From Paractinoplanes atraurantiacus (GTDB taxonomy: Bacteria; Actinomycetota; Actinomycetes; Mycobacteriales; Micromonosporaceae): 63,870 nucleotides of DNA. Shown here piece by piece: positions 41,449 through 49,048 of this stretch (the first letter of the stretch is position 1; each line of letters begins with the position of its first letter). The notes below the pieces were generated by a model. It was not told the origin of the DNA and made no database searches. It saw nothing but the letters and a program-made list of their open reading frames with translations. A program made the translations under genes and the position numbers. The stretch covers positions 1 to 63,870 of the forward strand of contig NZ_OBDY01000043.1 in assembly GCF_900215205.1 (NCBI RefSeq), in the 5' to 3' direction.

Positions 41449-42272
41449 GCGGGCACCCTAGCCTTCGCGCTCCACCCCAGAATCGCGCGGAGCTCGGCCG
41501 GCGAGGCGAGGTAGCCGTCGCCGAGCTCGCTCAGCGCCGACGGCCCGGCGACGGACATGTCGAGGTGCTTGCCGTGCAGCTCGGGCCACTCGCGGCGGAT
41601 CCGCTCGGCCATCGGCAGGTCTTCCCGGTCGAGGTGCATCGGGTCGCCGTAGACGGCCGGCTCGCAGCCGGCCGCGACGCCGTGGAAGATCGCGCTGCTC
41701 AGCCTGTTCGAGGCCACACGCTTGTGCCGCCGCAGCTCGGCCAGCTGCTTGTCGAGGAAGTGGCGGTCGGTGTCGAGCCACTGCTTGCCGCGGTAACCGT
41801 GGCAGACGACGCGGCCGTACCGCTCGTACGACTCCCGGACCTGGTCGTTCTGGAATTCGTTCCAGTACAGGCAGAAGGTGACCGGGCCGTCCTCGGTCTC
41901 CAGGATCTCCTCGACCTGCCGCTGGTGGTCGCCGACGACCTGCTGGTTCTCCCAGCCGTGGAACGGATAGAAGATCGTGCCCTCGCGCTCGGGGGCGTCC
42001 TCGGCCTCCGGCCGCATGGTCAGCAGATAGAGGAAGGGGGCGCCGATGACCGTGACATGCCGGCGCCCCATCGACCACGCCCGTCGCCTCGTGCGCTCCG
42101 AGTAGACGAGGATGGGCCGGCCCGGCACATAAGGCGTGCCGTAGCCGAGCCCGTCCACCACGTTCCAGCCGTGCTGCACGAAGCCGTTGATCCGGGGTGG
42201 ATCGTCCGGATCGAGGCCGCAGTATTCCGCGAGGATGTGCGCGTGGCCGTAGAAGTGGTTGGCGTGGTGCAC
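41445..42272 (-). CDS. Unknown protein in the nonulosonic acid operon, candidate glycosyltransferase
   Basis: 275 residues from a GTG at 42272, 4 nt after the PseC-like stop; it overlaps the next gene by 4 nt. Conserved-looking features are HHANHFYGHAHILAEYCGLD, INGFVQHGWNVVDG, GTIFYPFHGWENQQVVGDH and a C-terminal SNRLSSAIFHGVAAGCEPAV followed by YGDPM. The last stretch resembles the donor-sugar pocket of GT-B transferases and CDP-glycerol-type polymerases. I infer a possible transferase for the CMP-sugar; no known family was confirmed. Cytoplasmic, no membrane segments. Confidence 0.6.
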   Translation of the reverse strand: MHHANHFYGHAHILAEYCGLDPDDPPRINGFVQHGWNVVDGLGYGTPYVPGRPILVYSERTRRRAWSMGRRHVTVIGAPFLYLLTMRPEAEDAPEREGTIFYPFHGWENQQVVGDHQRQVEEILETEDGPVTFCLYWNEFQNDQVRESYERYGRVVCHGYRGKQWLDTDRHFLDKQLAELRRHKRVASNRLSSAIFHGVAAGCEPAVYGDPMHLDREDLPMAERIRREWPELHGKHLDMSVAGPSALSELGDGYLASPAELRAILGWSAKARVPA

Positions 42273-42276
42273 CCGT

Positions 42277-43401
42277 CTAGCTCCCGAGGATGGTCCGCAG
42301 CGCCTCGACGACTCGGTCCTGGTCGGCATCGCTGAGGTCGACGAAGAGCGGCAACGATAGCTCTTCAGCGTAGAAGGCCTCGGCGACGGGGCACATCCCG
42401 CGGCGGTAGCCCAGCTCCTCGAAGGCCGGGTGCCAGTAGACCGGAATGTAGTTGACCTGCACACCGATGCCCGCCTCGCGCAGCCGGTCGTACACCTCGC
42501 GGCGACGGCCGTCCAAAACCCGAACGGGGTACAGGTGACGCAGCGGGTCGACGCCGTCACGCTGGATCGGCAGCCGCAGGCCGGGCACGTCGGCCAGCAG
42601 CGCGTCGTAGCGGGCGGTCAACTCCTGCCGGCGCGCCTTGAACGCGCCCAGCCGCTTGAGCTGCGAGCTGCCCAGCGCGCACAGGATGTCGGGCAGCCGG
42701 TAGTTCAGCCCGAGCTCCTGCACCTCGTAGAACCAGCCGCCCTCGTCCGGGTGACGCAGCTTGGCCGGGTCTTTGACCATGCCGACGTTGTGGAACGTGC
42801 GGGCACGCTCCAGCAGGTCGGTACGGATCGAGGCGACAGCGCCGCCCTCGGCCGTGGTCAGGTTTTTCGTCGGGAAGAACGAGAACGTGGTCAGGTCGGC
42901 CAGCGAGCCGACCGGACGGCCGTTCAGCGACGACCCGATCGAGTGGGCGGCGTCGCCGATCAGCACCGCGCCCGCGCCCTCCGAGATCTTCCGGAGGGCG
43001 TCGTAGTCGGCCGGGTGGCCCGCGTAGTCGACCGCGGCGATGGCCTTGGTCTTCGACGTGACCAGCGACTCGACAGCGGCCGGGTCGATGTTGGCGGTGT
43101 CGTCCTCGATGTCGGCGAAGATCACCTTGGCGCCGAGCATCATGGCGGTCGAGGCCGTGGCCACGAACGTCATCGGGGTGGTGACCACCTCGTCGCCCGC
43201 GCCCACGCCGGCCGCCGCGTACGCCGTGTGCAGCGCGGTCGTGCCGTTGGTGACCGTGACGGCCGGCGCGCCGGCCGCGGCCTCGATGTCCGCCTCGAAC
43301 TGGGCGACCCGCGGCCCGGTGGTCAGCCAGTCGCTGCCCAGGGCCGCGACGACCGCCTCGGCGTCGGACTCGTCGATGGACTGCCGCCCGTAGGGCAGCA
43401 T
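42277..43401 (-). CDS. pseC: PseC-like PLP-dependent aminotransferase
   Basis: 374 residues, DegT/DnrJ/EryC1 fold. Schiff-base Lys at K179 in FSFFPTKNLTTAEGG, cofactor Asp in GDAAHSIGSSLNGRPVG, and NYRLPDILCALGSSQLKRL. PseC is established to convert UDP-2-acetamido-2,6-dideoxy-L-arabino-hexos-4-ulose to the 4-amino-altrose. It follows pseB with a one-base TGATG overlap, the usual order. A related aminotransferase for another amino sugar is possible but less likely next to PseB and PseG. Confidence 0.88.
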   Translation of the reverse strand: MLPYGRQSIDESDAEAVVAALGSDWLTTGPRVAQFEADIEAAAGAPAVTVTNGTTALHTAYAAAGVGAGDEVVTTPMTFVATASTAMMLGAKVIFADIEDDTANIDPAAVESLVTSKTKAIAAVDYAGHPADYDALRKISEGAGAVLIGDAAHSIGSSLNGRPVGSLADLTTFSFFPTKNLTTAEGGAVASIRTDLLERARTFHNVGMVKDPAKLRHPDEGGWFYEVQELGLNYRLPDILCALGSSQLKRLGAFKARRQELTARYDALLADVPGLRLPIQRDGVDPLRHLYPVRVLDGRRREVYDRLREAGIGVQVNYIPVYWHPAFEELGYRRGMCPVAEAFYAEELSLPLFVDLSDADQDRVVEALRTILGS

Positions 43402-44381
43402 CAGTTGTCCTCGAGGAGGGCGCGCATGTCCTCGACCGACAGCCAGAGGTCGTTGTTGTCGGAGCGGTAGTTGAAGCCGTCCGGCACCTCTTCGCCGCCC
43501 TCGGGAGCCTCGTAGCCCCAGCTGGCCACGACCGGCTGGACCACGTAGCGGTCGGGGAAGCGCAGGGTACGGCGGCTGTCGTCGGAGGCGATCATCTCCT
43601 CGTGGAGCTTCTCGCCCGGCCGGACACCCATCTCGTGGGTCGGCGAGTTCGGGGCGACGGCCTCGACCAGGTCGAGGATCCGCATGCTCGGGATGCGCGG
43701 GACGAACAGCTCGCCACCCTGCATCACGTCGAACGAGTCGACGACGAACTTCACGGCCTGGGGGAGCGTGATCCAGAAGCGGGTCATCCGCTTGTCGGTG
43801 ATCGGCAGGCTCTTGCCCTCGGCGGCGAGCTTGCGGAACAGCGGGACGACCGAGCCGCGGCTGCCCATAACGTTTCCGTAACGAACGACCGCGAGGCGCG
43901 TCGGGTGGGTCGCGGCGTAGTGGTTGCCGGCGATGAAGAGCTTGTCGGCGACCAGCTTGGTGGCGCCGTAGAGGTTGATCGGGCTCGACGCCTTGTCGGT
44001 GGAGAGCGCGACGACCTTCTTGACGCCCTTGTCGATCGCGGCGTCGATGACGTTCTGCGAGCCGTTGATGTTGGTCTCGACGAACTCCGAGGGGTTGTAC
44101 TCGGCGGTGTCGACCTGCTTCAGCGCGGCGGCGTGCACGACGTAGTCGACGCCGTGCATGGCGCGCTCCAGGCGAGACTTGTCGCGGATGTCGCCGAGGA
44201 AGAAGCGCAGGCGCGGGTCATCGTTGAACATCTGCCGCAGCTCGTACTGCTTCAGCTCGTCCCGGGAGAACACCACGATGCGCTGCGGGTCAAGGTGGGT
44301 CAGGGCGTAGTTGAGGAACGCCTTTCCGAAGGAACCGGTCGCGCCGGTGACCAGGATCGACGATCCGCTCAGAACAGACAC
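43401..44381 (-). CDS. pseB: PseB-like UDP-GlcNAc 4,6-dehydratase (inverting)
   Basis: 326 residues, short-chain dehydrogenase fold. NAD(P) motif GATGSFGKAFL; the catalytic region STDKASSPINLYGATK has the T-D-K plus Y-x3-K of the inverting dehydratases (PseB/FlaA1 type). Lower half with MTRFWITLPQAVKFV is standard for this family. Reaction: UDP-GlcNAc to UDP-2-acetamido-2,6-dideoxy-L-arabino-hexos-4-ulose, first step of pseudaminic acid synthesis. First gene of the leftward operon. Confidence 0.92.
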   Translation of the reverse strand: MSVLSGSSILVTGATGSFGKAFLNYALTHLDPQRIVVFSRDELKQYELRQMFNDDPRLRFFLGDIRDKSRLERAMHGVDYVVHAAALKQVDTAEYNPSEFVETNINGSQNVIDAAIDKGVKKVVALSTDKASSPINLYGATKLVADKLFIAGNHYAATHPTRLAVVRYGNVMGSRGSVVPLFRKLAAEGKSLPITDKRMTRFWITLPQAVKFVVDSFDVMQGGELFVPRIPSMRILDLVEAVAPNSPTHEMGVRPGEKLHEEMIASDDSRRTLRFPDRYVVQPVVASWGYEAPEGGEEVPDGFNYRSDNNDLWLSVEDMRALLEDN

Positions 44382-44570
44382 TTGATTTTCTCCCGGGGGG
44401 TGGGACAGGACGCAGTACGAGCCGGAAGCATAACCATCCGACCTGCCGATTCGCGGGTCAAGCCCAAACGATCACCGTAGTTCACCTCGTGTTCAGCTAG
44501 CATTGGCCCGGCCTTCATGAGCCACCGTCAGTTTTAGAATCCTCTGTCCACACCCCCTTGGAGTAACCCC
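44382..44570. promoter_or_regulatory. Divergent promoter region between the Pse operon and the acyl operon
   Basis: This 189-bp gap must start both operons. TAGCAT at 44498-44503 is a possible -10 for the rightward operon. GGAG (44560-44563) is the ribosome site of the acyl carrier gene. No clear operator palindrome was found. Confidence 0.45.
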
Positions 44571-44816
44571 GTGAGCGAACTGCAGAGACTGCGTGAGGCG
44601 TTCCGTACCGCCCTCGACCTTCCGGCGGACGCCCCCGTGGACGACCTGCGGTACCAGGACAACGAGAAGTGGGATTCGCTCGCGCACATGTCCCTGGTGG
44701 CGACCATCGAGGACGAGTTCTCGGTGATGATTGACACAGACGACGTCATCAACATGTCGAGCTTCCAGGAAGCGATCAGCATCCTCGGTAAGTACGGGAT
44801 CAACTTCAATGAGTGA
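44571..44816 (+). CDS. Acyl carrier protein
   Basis: 81 residues, GTG start. The four-helix carrier pattern with phosphopantetheine-accepting Ser36 in NEKWDSLAHMSLV, and acidic helix II (TIEDEFSVMIDTDDV). It is not the housekeeping AcpP type, since the Ser motif is WDSLAH rather than DSLD. Its stop overlaps the SDR gene. It probably carries a dedicated acyl group for the downstream ligase and reductases. Confidence 0.9.
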   Translation: MSELQRLREAFRTALDLPADAPVDDLRYQDNEKWDSLAHMSLVATIEDEFSVMIDTDDVINMSSFQEAISILGKYGINFNE

Positions 44817-45546
44817 TCGGGCGGCCCTGGTCACAGGCGCCTCCCGCGGCATCGGCAAGGCGACCGCCACCAAGCTGGCGGAGCGCGGCTACGACCTGGT
44901 CCTGCACGGCCACGGCGCCGACGCGGTGGCCGCGGTCGCGACCGAGCTGAGTGACAAATTCGGCGTCACCGTGCTGCACGCGCACGGCGACATCGCCGAC
45001 CCGGCCACGAGCAAGGCGCTGGTCCAGCTCGCGTTCCAGAGTTTCAAGCGCCTCGACGCGCTGGTCGTCAACGCCGGCACGCACGCGGCCGGCATGCTCG
45101 GCATGACCGACGACGCCACCATCGAGCGACTCTTCGCGGTCAACGCGACCGGTGCCGTGTTCACCCTCCGGGGTGCCGCGCGGCTGCTGGCGCGGGGCAA
45201 GAACCCGGCCGTGGTGCTGCTCTCGTCGATCACCGCCAGCCGCGGCATCGCCGGGCAGGCGGCCTACTCGGCCTCCAAGGGCGCGGTGGCCGCGCTGGCC
45301 CGTTCCGCCGCCAAGGAGCTCGGGCCGCAGGGCATCCGGGTCAACGCGGTGGAGCCCGGATTCATCCGTACGGACATGCTCGACACCCTCGACGAGAAGG
45401 GCCGCGAGCAGACCGTCGGCGACACCGCCCTCGGCCGGCTCGGCGAGGCCGACGATGTGGCCGACGTGATCGCCTTCCTTCTTTCCGACCAGGCCCGCTT
45501 CGTCACCGGACAGGTGATCGGGGTCGACGGAGGACTCAAGCTGTGA
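44809..45546 (+). CDS. FabG-like short-chain dehydrogenase/reductase
   Basis: 245 residues from the ATG at 44809, overlapping the acyl carrier gene by 8 nt. Rossmann motif TGASRGIGKA, NAG (VVNAGTHAAG), catalytic SSITASRGIAGQAAYSASKG with Ser, Tyr and Lys. FabG-type reductases convert 3-oxoacyl-ACP to 3-hydroxyacyl-ACP with NADPH. Together with the carrier protein this suggests formation of a 3-hydroxyacyl group. Confidence 0.9.
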   Translation: MSDRAALVTGASRGIGKATATKLAERGYDLVLHGHGADAVAAVATELSDKFGVTVLHAHGDIADPATSKALVQLAFQSFKRLDALVVNAGTHAAGMLGMTDDATIERLFAVNATGAVFTLRGAARLLARGKNPAVVLLSSITASRGIAGQAAYSASKGAVAALARSAAKELGPQGIRVNAVEPGFIRTDMLDTLDEKGREQTVGDTALGRLGEADDVADVIAFLLSDQARFVTGQVIGVDGGLKL

Positions 45547-46772
45547 ACCTGTTCCACCCCGGTGCCCGCGTCGTCGACGCGGCCACCGGCGAGACGCTGA
45601 CCGAACAGACCATCGCGGCGGCGGCCGCCGTCCTGGCCGAGGAGCCGGGCGGGGTGGTCTTCCTGCCGATCGAGACGACCATCGCGTCGATCGCCCGCTA
45701 CCTGGCGGCGCTGCGGCTCGGCCGTCCGGTCGTCCTGCTCGACCCGGACGGCGACCACAGCGACCTGGTCGAGCGGTTCAGCACCACCGAGGTGCACCCC
45801 GACCTGGCGATCCTGCTGACCACCAGCGGCTCGACCGGCAACCCCAAGCTGGTCCGGCTCTCGGCGTCGGCCGTCGAGACCAACGCCGACCAGATCGCCC
45901 AGGTCCTGGACATCACGGCCGACTCGGTGGCCATCACCACACTGCCGCTCTTCTACTCGTACGGCATGTCGGTCCTGAACTCGCACCTGCTGCGCGGAGC
46001 GACCGTCGTCCTCGAGCGCACCGGCATCATGCAGCGCGACTTCTGGGCCGCCGCTGTCGAGCACAACGTCACCTCGATGGCTTTCGTGCCGTCGCAGTAC
46101 GAGATGTTGCGCCGGCTGCGCTTCGACCCGGCGAAATACCCGTCGCTGCGCAACCTCACCCAGGCCGGCGGCCGCCTGCGGGCCGAGCTGGTCACCGACT
46201 TCGCCGAGCGGATGGCGAAGGTCGGCGGCCGGCTCTACGTCATGTACGGCCAGACCGAGGCCGCCCCGCGCATGACGACGCTGCCGCCCGGCCGGCTCGC
46301 CGAGAAGCTGGGCTCGGTCGGCCTCGCGCTGCCCGGCTCGCACTTCACGATCGAGGACGACGAGGTCGTCTTCCACGGCCCGAACGTGATGATGGGCTAC
46401 GCCGACACCGCGGCCGACCTGGCCAAGGGCGACGAGCAGGGCGGCGTGCTGCGCACCGGCGACCTGGGCCGGCTCGACGACGAGGGCTTCCTGTTCATCA
46501 CCGGCCGGATCAAGCGGATGGCCAAGGTCTTCGGCGTCCGGATCAACCTGGACGACGTCGAGAAGAACTTCCCGGTGACGGCCGTGGCCGGCGACGACAA
46601 GCTCGAGGTCTTCGCCGTCGGCGTCTCCGACGACGACGCCCGCAGCCTCCGCACCAAGATCGCGGAGTGGCTCGGAACACACTTCACCGGCGTGAACGTG
46701 CGTACTGTTGACGCGCTGCCGTTGCTGCCGAACGGCAAGATCGACTATCGCGCGTTGGAGTCGTCGCTGTGA
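45543..46772 (+). CDS. AMP-dependent acyl ligase (ANL superfamily, short form)
   Basis: 409 residues from a GTG overlapping the SDR stop (GTGA). ATP-binding loop LLTTSGSTGNPKLV, YVMYGQTEAAPRM, LRTGDLGRLDDEGFLFITGR and the C-terminal lysine in LPNGKIDYRALE. It is shorter than usual ligases (about 500 residues), with a reduced N-terminal part. Probable reaction: adenylation of a carboxylic acid and transfer to the phosphopantetheine of the neighbouring carrier protein. Confidence 0.88.
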   Translation: MNLFHPGARVVDAATGETLTEQTIAAAAAVLAEEPGGVVFLPIETTIASIARYLAALRLGRPVVLLDPDGDHSDLVERFSTTEVHPDLAILLTTSGSTGNPKLVRLSASAVETNADQIAQVLDITADSVAITTLPLFYSYGMSVLNSHLLRGATVVLERTGIMQRDFWAAAVEHNVTSMAFVPSQYEMLRRLRFDPAKYPSLRNLTQAGGRLRAELVTDFAERMAKVGGRLYVMYGQTEAAPRMTTLPPGRLAEKLGSVGLALPGSHFTIEDDEVVFHGPNVMMGYADTAADLAKGDEQGGVLRTGDLGRLDDEGFLFITGRIKRMAKVFGVRINLDDVEKNFPVTAVAGDDKLEVFAVGVSDDDARSLRTKIAEWLGTHFTGVNVRTVDALPLLPNGKIDYRALESSL

Positions 46773-47803
46773 GTGTCTTCACCCTTCCGCAGGCCGCGAA
46801 GGAGGAGGTCCTTCTCAAGGAGCTCTCCGCGCTGGTCGAGCACCACCGGGAAAAGTGCGAGCCGTACGAGCGGATCCTCGCCGCGTCCGGCTACACCCCG
46901 GCCGACTCGATCGCCGGCCTGCCCTGGCTGCCCGTGCGGCTGTTCAAGAACCTCGAACTCAAGAGCATCCCGGACGACGAGATCTACAAGGTGCTGACCT
47001 CCAGCGGCACCACCGGCGAGGTCAGCAAGATCTACCTCGACAAGGAGTCGGCCGCCGAGCAGACCCGCCGCCTCGGCGCCACCGTGCAGAGCGTGCTCGG
47101 TCCCAAGCGGCTCCCGATGATCCTGGTCGACACCAAGGCCATGCTGAAGGACCGCAAGTCGTTCAGCGCCCGCGGCGCCGGCGTGCTCGGCATGTCGAAC
47201 TTCGGCCGCAACCACGTCTGGGCGCTCGACAACGAGGGCCACGTCGACCTGCCGGCACTGAAGGAGTTCCTGGAGAAGTACGGCGACGAGCCGTTCCTCA
47301 TCTTCGGCTTCACCTACCTCGTGTGGCTGCACCTCTACGAGGTGGCCCGCGACAACGGGCTCGACCTCAGCAACGGCATCCTGATCCACTCGGGCGGCTG
47401 GAAGAAGCTGATCGACCAGGCCGTCTCGCCCGAGGAGTTCCGGGCCCGGCTGGCCGGCGTCGGCCTGACCAGCGTGCACAACTACTACGGCATGATCGAG
47501 CAGATCGGCACGGTCTTCCTCGAAGGTAAGTCCGGCGGCTCGCTCTACTGCCCCGACTTCGCCGACATCGTGATCCGCAACCCGCAGACGTGGGAGGAAC
47601 AGCCCGTCGGCGAGCCCGGCCTGATCGAGGTGATCAGCACGCTCCCGACCTCGTACCCGGGGCACATCATCCTCACCGAGGACCTCGGTGTGGTGCACGG
47701 CGTCGACGACGGCGACTGGCCCGGCAAGCGCTTCTCGGTGCTCGGCCGGCTCCCGCGGGCCGAGGCCCGCGGCTGCTCCGACACCTACCGGGAGGCGGCG
47801 TGA
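46769..47803 (+). CDS. LuxE-like acyl-protein synthetase
   Basis: 344 residues, GTG start overlapping the ligase stop. AMP-forming motif VLTSSGTTGEVSKIYLD, and the LuxE-type GFTYLVWLHLYEVARDNGL plus HNYYGMIEQIGTVFLEG. LuxE is established to activate fatty acid and transfer it to a Cys of the LuxC reductase. Here it lies next to a LuxC homologue but without luciferase (luxA, luxB) or luxD genes, so the product is used for something other than light. Confidence 0.85.
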   Translation: MSVFTLPQAAKEEVLLKELSALVEHHREKCEPYERILAASGYTPADSIAGLPWLPVRLFKNLELKSIPDDEIYKVLTSSGTTGEVSKIYLDKESAAEQTRRLGATVQSVLGPKRLPMILVDTKAMLKDRKSFSARGAGVLGMSNFGRNHVWALDNEGHVDLPALKEFLEKYGDEPFLIFGFTYLVWLHLYEVARDNGLDLSNGILIHSGGWKKLIDQAVSPEEFRARLAGVGLTSVHNYYGMIEQIGTVFLEGKSGGSLYCPDFADIVIRNPQTWEEQPVGEPGLIEVISTLPTSYPGHIILTEDLGVVHGVDDGDWPGKRFSVLGRLPRAEARGCSDTYREAA

Positions 47804-48996
47804 CCACGATCAGGTACAGGTTCGGGGCCGAGGGCGACCTCACCGCGCCGTCGGACGACCGGCTCACCGTCGGCGACCCGCGGGTCATCGACTTCCTCGG
47901 CAAGCTGGCCCGCAAGCTGCTCGTGCCGGCGGTCGCCCGCCGCCACCCCGAGCTCGGCTCGCTCGGCTTCTTCCTGCGCCCGGCCGAGCTGCACCGCGTG
48001 GTCAAGCACATGCAGCGCGACGACGACGCGATCGTCTTCCCGCGCGGCAACGTCTTCCACGTGCCGCCGGCGAACGTCGACACGATCTTCGTGTACTCGT
48101 GGGCGCTGTCCGCGCTGGCCGGCAACCACAACGTGGTGCGCATCTCGGAGCGCTCGGCCACCGCGGCCGACACCATTCTGGGCGCGCTCAACGAGGTGCT
48201 GGCCGACGCCGACCCGGTGATCGGCCGCACCCAGCGGATGATCACCTACGGCCGCGACGACGCCGTCACCGGCGCCCTGAGCAAGTGGGCCGACCTGCGG
48301 GTCATCTGGGGCGGCGACAGCGCCGTGGAGGCGATCCGCAAGCACCCGCTGCGCCCGTCCGCGCGCGACCTGACCTTCCCCGACCGCACGTCGTGGGCGG
48401 CCCTCTCGGCCGCCGGCTGGCGCGCCGCCGAGCCCGCCCGCAAGCGCGAGGCCGTCCTCGGCTTCACCAACGACGCGTACTGGTTCGACCAGGCCGCCTG
48501 CTCGTCGCCGCGCACCGTCTTCATCGTCGGCTCCGACACCGGTGACGTGCGCGAGGAGTTCATCGAGCTGCTGATCGAGGTCTCCGGCCAGCGCGGCTGG
48601 GAGGTCGACGCGGCCATGGCGGTCGAGAAAAGGGTCAACGCGTACGGCCTGGCCGCCACTGGCGCGATCTCGTCGATGGAGTTCCCGGCCAACTCGGTCA
48701 CCGCGATGTCGCTGGTCACCGTGCCGGACGCGCCGCGGCGCTGGATCGGCGCCGGCGCCTTCCCGTTCGCCGAGGTGAGCTCGCTGCTCGACCTGGTGCC
48801 GGCGATGAACCGGCAGGACCAGACGTTCAGCCACTTCGGCTTCGAAGCCGAGGAACTGCGCGAGTTCGCCCAGGCGCTGGGCGGCCGCGGCGTCGACCGG
48901 ATCGTGCCGTTCGGCTCGGCGCTCACCTTCGGGTCGATCTGGGACGGCTACGACCTTCCGCGCGAGTTCACCCGATTGACGACGCTTTCCCTGTGA
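47800..48996 (+). CDS. LuxC-like acyl-CoA/acyl-enzyme reductase
   Basis: 398 residues from a GTG at 47800 overlapping the LuxE-like stop (GTGA). Aldehyde-dehydrogenase-like fold of the LuxC family: VPPANVDTIFVYSWALSALAGNHNVVRIS for cofactor binding and catalytic Cys234 in WFDQAACSSPRTVF. It should reduce a bound acyl group to the aldehyde with NADPH. It ends with QDQTFSHFGF and a LuxC-typical PFGSALTFGSIWDGYDL. The acyl substrate is unknown. Confidence 0.87.
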   Translation: MTTIRYRFGAEGDLTAPSDDRLTVGDPRVIDFLGKLARKLLVPAVARRHPELGSLGFFLRPAELHRVVKHMQRDDDAIVFPRGNVFHVPPANVDTIFVYSWALSALAGNHNVVRISERSATAADTILGALNEVLADADPVIGRTQRMITYGRDDAVTGALSKWADLRVIWGGDSAVEAIRKHPLRPSARDLTFPDRTSWAALSAAGWRAAEPARKREAVLGFTNDAYWFDQAACSSPRTVFIVGSDTGDVREEFIELLIEVSGQRGWEVDAAMAVEKRVNAYGLAATGAISSMEFPANSVTAMSLVTVPDAPRRWIGAGAFPFAEVSSLLDLVPAMNRQDQTFSHFGFEAEELREFAQALGGRGVDRIVPFGSALTFGSIWDGYDLPREFTRLTTLSL

Positions 48997-49048
48997 CGGG
49001 GGCGACGACCGGCCTGAAGAACGTGACCGGGCTGATTACGCTCCCTGT

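Noticed and set aside
46769..48996. Bioluminescence (lux) operon
   Set aside because: LuxE- and LuxC-like genes are present but luciferase subunits and the acyl-transferase LuxD are absent, and the context is nonulosonic acid synthesis.
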